64,000 nucleotides of DNA, from assembly GCA_015227615.1 (NCBI GenBank), contig JAALGZ010000023.1, positions 62,001 through 126,000 of the forward strand, in the 5' to 3' direction. Position 1 is the first letter of the stretch, and each line of letters starts with the position of its first letter. The translations under genes and the position numbers were made by a program. Below, piece by piece: positions 52,634-62,757 of the stretch. This DNA is from Labyrinthula sp. Ha (lineage: Eukaryota; Sar; Bigyra; Labyrinthulida; Labyrinthulaceae). The notes beneath the pieces were generated by a model. It ran no database searches. It was given only the letters and a program-made list of their open reading frames with translations, and was not told the origin of the DNA.

Positions 52634-53337
52634 GTGTTCATAGTGGAGAAAAAAATGGGGAAATTTGTTTTTGGTTGTTTGGTGAAACATACTGCTGTTA
52701 ACACTCTTCTAGAAGTACGTTGTCAAGAACTTAAATCCGTTGAGAATATTTGGAAGATTTCTAAAAATGTAAAGTTTGTATCAGGAGATTTACAGGAGTT
52801 TCTAATGGAATCTTTCGAAGAATATGAATTCTTGGTAGTTGATCCACCTTGGAATGTTTCTCCTCAAACCCAATAAGAAGACCAGCTGTTACCTATAGAA
52901 CTATGAAAGATGCAGATATAATAAATTTACCTTTGAAAAATGTTGTAAAGAATGGGCTTGTATTCTACTGGATTGTAAGAGAAAAAAAGAAAATTACCGA
53001 GAGGATGTTCGAAAAGAATGAAATAAAGTATCTTGACAGGTTGATGTGGATATATACTAATGGCCACAATCACATTCTCATTACTTTAGGTAATATTACC
53101 ATGAAATATACTGAAGACTCTTTCATAGGAGTGAGAGGTATTCTTCCAAAGAAGCTAAGGAATAAGACTATAGGAAAAGATATTATTTATGAACAGAGAG
53201 CGGATAACGCAAATAAACCTATTGAGCTGTATGAATTAATTGAAGACAACTTTGAGGTACCTCGAAAATATCTTGAATTGTTTGGTAAGAAGAATAACTT
53301 GTGTTTAGGTTGTACAACAGTGGGAGATGAGTTGTAA
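52634..53337 (+). CDS. Element C MT-A70 adenine methyltransferase (one frameshift)
   Basis: Two overlapping frames (52634-52876 and 52849-53337) form one domain. The first has VKFVSGDLQEF and the catalytic motif LVVDPPWNVS (DPPW at 52841-52852); the second has NPIRRPAVTYRTMKDADI, LPLKNVVKNGLVFYWIV, DIIYEQRADNANKPIELY and RKYLELFGKKNNL. The closing part, with KPxELYxLIE and ELFGKKNN, strongly recalls METTL3/IME4 (KPDE.Y..IE, ELFGR.HN). A +/-1 change just after DPPW breaks the enzyme. The core motifs remain readable although the rest of C is badly decayed. Confidence 0.85.
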
Positions 53338-53346
53338 AAGTTAGCT

Positions 53347-53356
53347 GAAGGGGCAG
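53347..53356 (+). other. Element C polypurine tract
   Basis: GAAGGGGCAG directly before the TGTA start of the 3' LTR; one pyrimidine interrupts it. Confidence 0.5.
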
Positions 53357-53869
53357 TGTAGTGTCTGGATAACGTTTTGCTTTGTCTTTTGTTAGCTGTG
53401 AGGTTTTTGGCTGTTCAGTTGTTGTTGTTTTTTCTATATTTTAATATTTGGTTTTTGGGCTACGTGATTTGTGGGTGATACCTGGTGTAAAATATCCCCG
53501 AAAAAAAAAACACACAAATTTGCATTAACGCCATATTTGAGATTATGCGAGCCTTGATTCTTGATACCGCGCTCCTGTAATTTATGAAATATGGATTATA
53601 TTTGTGATATTAGGTGAGATTTTACCTGATAATTATGAAACTTACCGGAAACAGCAGATTTGGATAGTAGTGTTGTTGGAAACGTGCTGCCATTCCAACA
53701 ACTTTGATATTATATGATACTTTTTGTTAACCGTTAAGATATTAAGTGAAAAAAGAAAAGAAAAAAGCAAGCTAAATAATTTTATTGTTAAGAGTCAAAT
53801 CAAGTATTTTACTACCTGAAACCCTTATCCGATGATCTGTAGTCTCTTTTTATCGACACGTAAAACGCA
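53357..53869 (+). repeat. Element C 3' LTR (putative)
   Basis: Starts TGTAGTGTCTGGATAA and ends GTAAAACGCA, matching both ends of 46124-46826. The middle is strongly diverged and about 190 bp shorter. Confidence 0.5.
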
Positions 53870-53872
53870 ATA

Positions 53873-56800
53873 GAATCTATTTGAATCCCTTTTAAAATGC
53901 ATTCAAATTCCTTATGGAGCTCTTTATAGTCCATAAAACTTCTAAAAGTTAATAAACAAAACTGATATGAACCCATCTATCTCAAATCTATTATTGTTTT
54001 GTCTTTCTTATACTGTAATTCAATTGTCTTCTTTTCCATTCTATAAATTAATTCTGTTTGTATCAAAATAAGAAATTTCCCAAAATATCACCAATCTACA
54101 AGTTCCCAATTATATCATACATGCTATGTTTTCTTATTAAAATTATCATACGATAAAAAATTACAAAATTGGAATAAATGAATAGGATTATTGTCTAGTT
54201 AAATTTTCTTTTTCATATTCTCAATAGATGAATATCAAGTGTATTTCAAAGGCAACACTTCTACCACAGCCTCAAGTATTTTACCTCTTTATTTAACTTC
54301 AGTGTTGCTCATGTATCAAGTTAACTTTGGCAGAGATAAAGACAAATCTTTCAGATATTACTGATGCATAAATAAACAGACAACATAAATATCTTCTTTA
54401 TTCTCTTAATATACATAGACATTCTTTACTTATATACTTACTTGACCATAACTCTAACGCCTTAAAATAAGACTCAAGTTAAAAACTACTGTTCTATTTA
54501 CAAAAATTTAATAAATTCTTATTTTAAAGTGTAATGCAATATATCATAATTTCAGTTAGCAAAACAATGAAAACAATTTAGTTAATAACCTTAACAAAGC
54601 TACCTAAGAATTCAATAAGTTTAGAATATGTTCTTATTCAACAAAGTAGGAAAAAATAAATATAAAGTTAATCCAACTTATATAATGCAAATAGAACTTT
54701 ATTTTTTTTGTGGATACAAAAAGTTTTCTACTTTATTCCTCTTACAATAGATATTGCTTTAGTCTATTCATCAAAATAACTAGTAAATAGGATTCAACTC
54801 TTAATAACAAATATATTTATGATAAATAGCACTTAGTTTCTTGATTATAATGGGTTTAAAAGAAGGTATAAATTTTGTTTTTATATTTTAAGTTCATTTA
54901 ACCTCTCTTGTAGAGACAAGATAACCAAACTAACTCTAATACTTGTACTACCAATATATATATATATATATACCACTGCTTAGTAAAACCTATGAAACTT
55001 CTAAGGCGGTTCCTATATGAACATATATATCTAATTACAAATATAAACATATTCATAAGACACTCCTCCGCAATTAGATATAACTATAGAGAATATTACT
55101 TCTAAATCTTTTAAACTTGACCATATCTAGACTTTTGTCAACTATTCTGCAGCATTATTTTCTGTGCATTTTTTTGACATCTATTAACTTATCTTCAGTC
55201 ACTTGTTGGATCCTAAAATATTTTACTCCAAATTATTCTGCAGGATTTTCAGGAGTTTCAACTCTTTAAAGATCTCGTGCTGCTTTTGAGTCACAGTGAA
55301 CTTCAGGGCATTCGATAATAGTCTAGAGCTCTTCGATCAGAATGTATGGCAAATGGGTAACTTCTTTGACCAGCATATACAATGCAAGGTACTCGGGCAC
55401 TTCTGACAAGGTCAACATCCACTTCATCTTCTTACATTTCCAAGATATCGGCATATCTCCCATATAGATTATATATCCCCCATTCGATTTATATTTATTT
55501 TCTGTACAATCAGCGAACGATGTATCCCTTCTGACTTTAATGTTGAATTTTTCTTCACATTTTACCTTTATTGCAAGATGCCTCGCATTAATTAAATATC
55601 TCAAAATCTTCCTCGAAATACGTAAGAGTTGTATATTCTCAGTTTGCAGATATCCCGCAATAAAGTTAACTGCATAAGATAAGCGCGGTGTGAACAATTT
55701 GAAATATATGACAATTCTTCTACAATTTTCTGAAGCTTTCGTATTTATATGCTGTTACCAGTCCGAATTACTGGGTTTACTATGATAGGAGTAACTACGT
55801 TTGTCGCTTCATTCTGATACATATTGTATTTCATGGTCATTTCTATAATTTTTTCTTCTTGGTGCATCCATTATACATCTCTTTCTTGTTTTGGTTCCAA
55901 ACCAGTAAATCGCGTGCTAAGTTCAATATACTTTATATGGAACTTCGGTGATAACCCTTTTTCAAATCACACAGTTAGCTGCTCTGTATTGTTAGAATAT
56001 GTGGTTTCGTCAACGTAAACTACCACCAGAATTATATTACCAGACTTTTCCAAATGGTAAACTCCATCTCCGTTAACTGATTCCTAAAATTACAGTCCTT
56101 TAAAAAAGTGTGCTTGGTTCTGAAAATGACTTTACACTTGTTTCGGACCACAAAAAGTTGCTTGGCATTTATAAACCTTTGAGTTATCATGTGTTCTCTG
56201 TTCGTGACCTTGAAAAGTTGTATAAATACAAGAGTATCCAACAGCCCATATAAATATGTACTGGTGAGGTCAGTTTATCTTATGCTCCAGTTTCTGCACC
56301 TAATAACCGGTACATTTATATAAACTCATGTGCGGCTACCGGGGAGTAGTATTGTTTTATGTCATTTATTAAATATCCTCGGAGAGTTCAACAAATCTTA
56401 GGTCTAGTAAGGGGACAACTAGCCCATTTGTTAATTAAAACACTTCATGAAAAAGAATAACTTACACTTCTTGAGGCTTGTCAACAACAGTGAGCTCACA
56501 TACGTTCTCCGAAACTTCTAATTATCTTTCACAGGCACTAATTCATTTATCCTTGTTTTCAGAATCATAGAGTTTCTTCAGTTTCTTAGTTCCGGAGTCA
56601 AGTGCTACATTTCCTTGTTGAGTTCTTCTTCGACTGTTTTCGATGATGTTTCAGAAGATATATTGAATTTTCTATTCAGGTAAAGTGCATTATTAGTTTC
56701 CTTCTCTAGTTGTTGAATATCGTCTTGGGGTTCTTCCATGTTTTCTTGGATGTTTTCAACTTATACATGTTCAGTTTCTTCAGAAAAAGGCAAATTATTC

Positions 56801-57560
56801 TCAAGCAAGATGTTTTATTCTCTTACTGGGTCTATTGTATTTACCTCTATCACTTCTGTGAATTCTTGAGGACCATTTACATCATAAAATTCTGTTTCAT
56901 CTAACATTATTGAGACTGTAGGAAATATTCTTCTGATTGTGAGTTCCATCACCATCCAACCTGCATGGTGTTTAGGATATCCCACAAACCAGATGTTTAC
57001 ACCGGTATTTGCAGTTTTAGTCCTACTTCTTTGTTCATCTGGGCTTATCCTGGAGGCATAGTGGCATAAAATTAAACCATATAGCCAATATGTAACATTT
57101 TATTTTTGGTAAGACTTAGAGGCAGATGGGAATTAAGTGAGTTATACTAGAGGATACCAATTAAATAGTGGGAGTTTAAAATATACATTTTGAGACTATC
57201 TCAGACTAGTGTAGTGGAGAGGTTTCCACGTCCCCTATGTCTTAAATGCCCTCCCACTGACTCGTCCCTCGATGGAAGTGAGGATGGATCAATATCTTAT
57301 CCATATCTTGAAGGTTGAAACGTTGAAATATGAGTAGAAGTTAGTATATGCATTCTTGAGGCGACGGAATTAGAATTTTAGATTATTAATTGTTAAATAC
57401 AGTTTCAATTTTGCATTTCCTTTTCTTGTTTTCGTTTTCCCTTTTATTTTCTCTTTCATTTGCTTTTCTTGCTTCCGATTTTGTATTTTTTGATAAATCT
57501 TATTCTGTTGGATTAGTCTTTTATTTTATTGATCTTGGGCAATTTGAAATTGGACCAATA
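53873..57560. repeat. 3.7-kb direct duplication, copy 2
   Basis: Nearly identical to 39425-43111. Its left end is a cut copy of Roco exon 1 (start codon complement at 53932-53934) and lies three bases from the end of the element C 3' LTR. Its right end joins unrelated sequence at 57560/57561. Because exon 1 is continuous with the rest of the Roco gene only at copy 1, this copy is the derived one at its left end. Confidence 0.93.
55309..56279 (-). pseudogene. Ty1/Copia reverse transcriptase-RNase H remnant (copy 2)
   Basis: Second copy of the remnant at 40860-41830; the 124-residue RNase H frame is at 55323-55697 and identical in translation. It is part of the segmental duplication and not a second transposition. 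Confidence 0.75.
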
Positions 57561-57699
57561 GAATGCAGTTTATACTTTACACGCGTATAGAAAAAAAAAT
57601 ATCCTTCGTTTTAACTATTAAACGTTTTATTTCCATTCAACGTCCATTTTCTTGTAATAATTTTAATTTCTCTAGCTATTTATCCTATAACTCAAGTCA

Positions 57700-58290
57700 C
57701 AAGAATGAATGGTTACATTTCAAGCATCATCACTCTGATAAGTAATCCCATGTGGCAACGTAGCTCGAGGAGAAAAGGGCCTTCTATATCTGTAGTGTCT
57801 AAAGAAGAGAGAATCACAAATAGAAAACTTGAATAAGTACGTTCTAGTTTTTCACTACCTTAACCAGTTCTTTGCTTAAAATGATGTCAGAATGCATTTG
57901 AAAATTATCCGAAAACATCGATTTGCCTTGAGGTTGGATACTAATCCATAGCAAGACTTTGGATTGAGATCTCTGAGAATGAAGAACCCGTTCACTACTT
58001 GAATTATTTTGGTAACATATGATTCGATGTAGATTCTGAGCTTTAATGAAGGATGTACCATGCTCTCAATATATGTAGATTAAGTCATTTATCTTAAAGA
58101 TATTTTCTCTAGTGTATTTCATGTAACCATGACAAGTTTCTTTCTCCTGATAACACATTCTTGTGCCGGATTCTTGTAGCGCGCAAACTTGATAGGAAGA
58201 TAGAAATAAATAAATCCATCCGTTCAGCTTTTCAAAAAAAAATATCAAGTATTGTTTAACTTCCAGTACAATAATTCCTAACATGAAGGG
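57700..58290 (-). pseudogene. Possible LINE endonuclease remnant
   Basis: Minus-strand translation contains VCALQESGTR and, after a stop, VLLWISIQPQGKSMFSDNFQ, reminiscent of the start of APE-type LINE endonucleases (ALQET motif). The similarity is short and the frame is broken. Confidence 0.35.
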
Positions 58291-60600
58291 TAGGATCTTA
58301 GAATTCTATGAATAATTAAGGAAAGCAAAAGAAAATACAATACTTGGCTATTAAAAACCACGGGAAATAGCTCAGATAGTAAAGATAATACAAAACAATT
58401 AACCATACTCTCAATACTACCAAGAAATTTGCCATACGTGCAATGTCAGGACACATTGAATGAATCAATAGTCAAAGTTGAGTTTGTCCTATCTGCGAAA
58501 CAACCATTAGACAAATGTAACTCAAAAGCTGAATCATCCAAACCATTCGAGGTGGACCTACTATCTAATCCCTTCACACTACCCCCTTAAAAGAGCTCAA
58601 GTTCTTTAAATAAATTATCAGCGAGTAAGAAACATCACCAGAAGGATCCCAGAAGCCAATATAATTATCTTTTAACTTACCGTTCTTTCATCCCCCGCAC
58701 CTTTGAAATCTAAGCAATTGAATATAATTGAAAGCCACGAAGGCCTTTAGTTGGAGAGCCAAAAGAAACATCAATGTAAAAAAAAAAACAGGTCAAATAA
58801 CAGGTTAAATGAGCTAAATCTGAGCGCTACGTGAATACAGCCGCTAGAGAGCTCAACCGGAAATCTTCCCAGCATATTCTGGATGCAGCCTTGCAATATA
58901 CAAAGCCAAAAGCAAGCCTGTAAATGAGGAGAACAATTACCTAAGCTAGATCCAAAGTCACACGCACACCTCACAGCCTCCTTTGTTCATCTCATTTTAC
59001 TTTCGCCCAATCCTTGCCCCATGTAATCTTTCAAACGCCCTGAACTTTGATGATTATCTTCCTTTTAAGCAAAATCCTCATCCAAGACATTAGAATGGAA
59101 ATACTAATAAAAAAGCCACATAAAGCAGGAAAATACATTAACTCAAGACACGAAAAACTCTCAAGAAGACAATACACTTCTACTCCACTCAAATTCTTAA
59201 ACTTTTTCTTTCCATTCGGTGATGCGACAGAAGGACTAGCTTCCTTGACCCTACAAGTAAACAAAGGTACTAAAACAAATCAGATACTGCAAAAATATCA
59301 GCGACAAGTATGTGACATGTATGGCACATCAACTGAACCTGCGTCTCGGTTCACTAGACTCTGCTGATCATTCCACAAATATTTTCCCTTTTTCTTGTTT
59401 AATTTGGATTTTTGTTACTCTCCGATGATGCTAAGAATTCATCTTGGAAAATCAAGGCAAGTCCTTATTCACGACACTATTCCCTGAACTAACCCTGATT
59501 CTTGTACAATTACTTAAATTGTATGATATTTTTCGCGAATTAACATAAGTTGCTCTCTCTTGTGCAAAATTGAACCCTCATGTTGCGGGTAACGCCACAT
59601 TACAAAATTAAATTTTGAATGAACATTTACAACTCCAGCAGATACAATATTCATTTTGCTGATGACTTACTCTATCGGTACAATGGCTCAAATATTTCTT
59701 TCATCCAGCTTCTATTCAGCCTTTAAATGCAAAAAATAAAACCTAAAGGACTTTTCCAAAGCATTAATGAAATATTCTTTCTTTTGAACGAGAAGTTTGG
59801 TTTCAATAGGCATGTATCGATGATTCTTGATAAAATTTCCACTTTCCTGAATAATTTCTGACACAATTTCAACAAAAGGATTTTCTTTATGAGAAATGAG
59901 ATTTTATTTTCTTCAGAGCTTCATTGGTTGGCAATGGGAGAGGGCAAGAACTTATGTTATGTTATACTCATGGCTCAACAAAAGCCGTCACAAAACCGGA
60001 AGGAAATACGTTAATTTTCCTGCGAGCCCTTAGGAAATCAACAGCCTTGAAGTCTATGTTGAAGTGCCGCCTTAAAGCAACAAAAGGATAGCACTTGGTC
60101 CGTAATATTACTGCTAGTAGAAAATAAGATAGAAAAAACAACATAAAAACCCTTTCTTAAGTGATACGTAAAATATTTTGATGACTAGTGGGGCCTCAAT
60201 ATCTCGTTTAACAAGTAATACTAATGATAACCTAACCCCGCTTTCGCAGTTTATCTTGTAAAATATACAAGCAAACCAACCATTTGAATAATTATTCTTA
60301 ACAAGAGGTTTTGGAAATATTGTATTTGATCCTCTCAATGAGTGTCAACAAAGCAAAGAAGATTTGTTTAGAGTGACGTAGGAGATAAACAAATTTTCTT
60401 CCTTGTTTCAACTTTTTCAACAAACAAAAAGACACACAATACTCTAAAAAACAATAAAATCTTCTTCTTCTCCTTTATTAAACCCAATAAAGAAGAAGTA
60501 AAAGATTCTTTTTTTCTTATTTTTATTGTATTTATTATTTTTTAAGTATGTAATGTTTTATTTATCATATTATAAATAACTTACATTTTATTCAACAGAC
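58291..60600. other. Intergenic region without recognised gene
   Basis: Only short open frames on both strands (about 106 codons at most, 59047-59367), none with a motif I can support. It ends in A+T-rich DNA with short TAA repeats just before the kinase upstream region. Confidence 0.4.
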
Positions 60601-60633
60601 AAATTCAGTATAATAATAATAATAATTATAATA

Positions 60634-60826
60634 TACGTTTAAATATTTTCTTACCTCCTGCTTTTCGATTATATTCTCCTTATTAAATTACACATATTCA
60701 TAGTATAAATTTAAGTATAAAATTTCGGAGATATTAAATTTCTCCTAAAAAAAACTTATTAAATTACCCAAAAGTGAAATTATTCATACAAACCAAAGAG
60801 AACAAAATAAGTAAACCAAGAAAAGA
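60634..60826 (+). promoter_or_regulatory. Kinase upstream region, conserved in a second copy
   Basis: The ~190 bp before the kinase start is closely matched by 45918-46117. It probably contains the promoter and 5' untranslated region, but the conservation reflects duplication and does not by itself show function. No TATA or initiator element can be assigned. Confidence 0.45.
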
Positions 60827-62056
60827 ATGGACTGCTGTTCATGTCTATACTCATATTTCTTTCCTTCTCAAGAATATCCACAACATAGATTAAATAAACA
60901 ACAAAGTGAAGAACTTGAAGCACCTCTTCTTCGTGCAAGAGTTTCACATAAAGATAGTTTTACAGGTGAATATGGACCACTTATGACTTACCATGAAACA
61001 CCAAATTATTCAACTTCTTCTTTTTCAAATATTTCTCCTAGAATTGATTTATCTACAACTGATGGACAAGATTCAGATTTTGCTGATGACGAATCACAAA
61101 CTTCTACGGAATTAATTGCTCGGAAAAAAAATAGTTTAAATATAAATTTGAACGGAATAAAAATTGAAAAAGGAACTGTTATAAAAAAAGTAGAAAAGTT
61201 TGAAAAAAAAACAAAAGGAAAAAGATTTATTGATTTATATTCTTTGGGAAAAAAAGTTGGTGAAGGATCAACATCACAAGTTTATATATGTAAGAATAAA
61301 CAAAAAGAAATATATGCTGTAAAAGTAATATCTAAAAATAATATGTTTGGTAATAAATTATTGGAACAATTTAAACAAGAAATTGATATTTTAGATAAAT
61401 TACGACATAAAAATATAATAAGAATTTATGGTATGTTTGAAAGTACAAAAGCTATTCATATTGTTACAGAATATTCTTCTGGTGGAGATATGTTTAATTT
61501 TTTATTAAAAGAACCTGGAAATAGATTAAAAGAAATATATGTTAAAAATATAATAAAACAATTAATTTCAGCGGTTTTATATATGCATAAAAAAGATATT
61601 ATTCATCGAGATTTAAAATTAGAAAATATTTTATTAGCTAGAAAAGAACAAAAATATGAAAAAATGGAAATAAAAATAGTTGATTTTGGTTTAGCTAAAG
61701 CAAAACAACTTAAATCAAGAGCAAAAACATTTTTTGGTACTTTAGGATATTTAGCACCTGAAATGTTTACAAATAAGATATATAATAATAAAATTGATAT
61801 TTGGTCAACTGGAATTATTACTTTTATTTTAGGAAATGGTGAATTTCCTTTTAGTCAAAAAACTCAAATTTCAATGCAAAAACTTAAAAACAAGAATTTA
61901 AATTTATTAGAAAGAAAACTTCAAAATAAATATAAATTAAATTTTAGTTCAAACTTATCAAAAGACTATAAAAATTTTGTTACTTGTTTATTGAAAGTTA
62001 TTCCAAATAAACGTATTTCTGCTTTAGAAGCTTCAAAACATTCTTTTTTGTGTTAA
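60827..62056 (+). CDS. Serine/threonine protein kinase, CAMK-like
   Basis: 409 residues, ATG start, no intron visible. The first ~130 residues are Ser/Thr-rich and probably disordered. The N-terminus MDCCSC is a candidate palmitoylation site. The kinase domain is complete: glycine loop KVGEGSTSQVY (~143-152), YAVKVI with the ATP-binding Lys near 166, IIHRDLKLENILL (catalytic Asp near 262), IVDFGLAKA (~286), GTLGYLAPEMF (~310) and DIWSTGIITFILG. The spacing and the HRDLKLENILL form suggest a CAMK-group Ser/Thr kinase; no calmodulin-binding segment can be assigned. Its stop TAA overlaps the stop of the convergent downstream gene. A partial paralogue start lies at 46118. Confidence 0.9.
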   Translation: MDCCSCLYSYFFPSQEYPQHRLNKQQSEELEAPLLRARVSHKDSFTGEYGPLMTYHETPNYSTSSFSNISPRIDLSTTDGQDSDFADDESQTSTELIARKKNSLNINLNGIKIEKGTVIKKVEKFEKKTKGKRFIDLYSLGKKVGEGSTSQVYICKNKQKEIYAVKVISKNNMFGNKLLEQFKQEIDILDKLRHKNIIRIYGMFESTKAIHIVTEYSSGGDMFNFLLKEPGNRLKEIYVKNIIKQLISAVLYMHKKDIIHRDLKLENILLARKEQKYEKMEIKIVDFGLAKAKQLKSRAKTFFGTLGYLAPEMFTNKIYNNKIDIWSTGIITFILGNGEFPFSQKTQISMQKLKNKNLNLLERKLQNKYKLNFSSNLSKDYKNFVTCLLKVIPNKRISALEASKHSFLC

Positions 62057-62757
62057 CTATTTAAAATGTTTTTATTCATAATATTATTTTCTATTTCCAA
62101 ATATGGAATTAATAAACGTATTTTTTGTAAATTAAGTTTTTTTCTTAATCTACAAAGTTTTGCACTTTCAGCATTTCTTTTTAACCTTTGTTTTATTTTT
62201 TCTTCTTTTGATATATTTTTTTTTATTTTTATTACTTTATAACTTTTTCCTAATTCTTCTAATTTACAATTTATTATTCTTAAACTTTTTTCTGGATTTG
62301 ATAAAATATCTAAAGAAAAATTTTCTTCAAAAATATTTTGTGAAGAACGAATTTCAAAACTATGATTTATTTTTAAGTGTTCATATAAAGTTTTTTCTTC
62401 ATTATAAACTCTTTCACAAAAAATACAACCTTTTTTTCCATATTTTTTTGCTTCTTTTATTTCTTCATAAACTTGTTCTTGAAAATCTTTACCTTTTGTT
62501 GAAAGTTCAAGTTTAAGTTTATTATTTTTATTTTTTATTTCATCATAAACAGTATAAATTTTTCCCAATTCTTCTTTCTTTTTTTTTCTTCTTTCTCTTG
62601 CTGTAATTCTACATTTTTCAAGTCTTTTTTGTTTATTAAAATCAACTTCTTCTTCTTCTTGTTCTTCTATTTTATGTTTTTCTATATTTTGAAGTTGAAT
62701 AAGTTCATTTAATATAAGTAATTTTTCTGTAACAATTAATTGTTGTAAAATATCCAT
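62053..62757 (-). CDS. bZIP-like nuclear protein with C2H2 finger between two basic regions
   Basis: 234 residues, ATG at 62757, rich in Lys, Glu and Ile. Residues ~43-62 (KQKRLEKCRITARERRKKKK) resemble a bZIP basic region, with Cys49 where Asn is usual and Arg57 conserved, followed by a helix with spaced hydrophobic residues. Residues 111-132 form a C2H2 finger (C111, C114, H127, H132). Residues 191-207 (RLKRNAESAKLCRLRKK) are a second bZIP basic region with the canonical Asn195-x7-Arg203, followed by only a short possible zipper. This suggests a transcription factor, but the combination is unusual. It is convergent with the kinase and shares four bases with it. Confidence 0.72.
   Translation of the reverse strand: MDILQQLIVTEKLLILNELIQLQNIEKHKIEEQEEEEVDFNKQKRLEKCRITARERRKKKKEELGKIYTVYDEIKNKNNKLKLELSTKGKDFQEQVYEEIKEAKKYGKKGCIFCERVYNEEKTLYEHLKINHSFEIRSSQNIFEENFSLDILSNPEKSLRIINCKLEELGKSYKVIKIKKNISKEEKIKQRLKRNAESAKLCRLRKKLNLQKIRLLIPYLEIENNIMNKNILNS

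Larger units (their letters stand above)
46124..53869 (+). mobile_element. Ty3/Gypsy chromovirus C with MT-A70 methyltransferase, decayed, about 7.7 kb
   Basis: Plus-strand element of the same family as A, B and D. Order: 5' LTR (46124-46826), palindromic primer region, gag, protease, linker, RT, RNase H, integrase, chromodomain, SANT-like piece, MT-A70, polypurine tract, 3' LTR (53357-53869). The LTR ends match (TGTA..GTCTG.ATAA at the start, aAACGCA at the end), but the LTRs have diverged strongly and differ in length (703 versus 513 bp), so this is an old insertion. There is no matching 4-bp duplication: the left flank is a kinase-like 5' region and the right flank is a Roco exon fragment, which indicates later rearrangement. 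Confidence 0.82.

Noticed and set aside
59047-59367. 106-codon plus-strand frame considered as a small gene
   Set aside because: No motif, an overlapping antisense frame of similar length, and A+T-rich noncoding surroundings.
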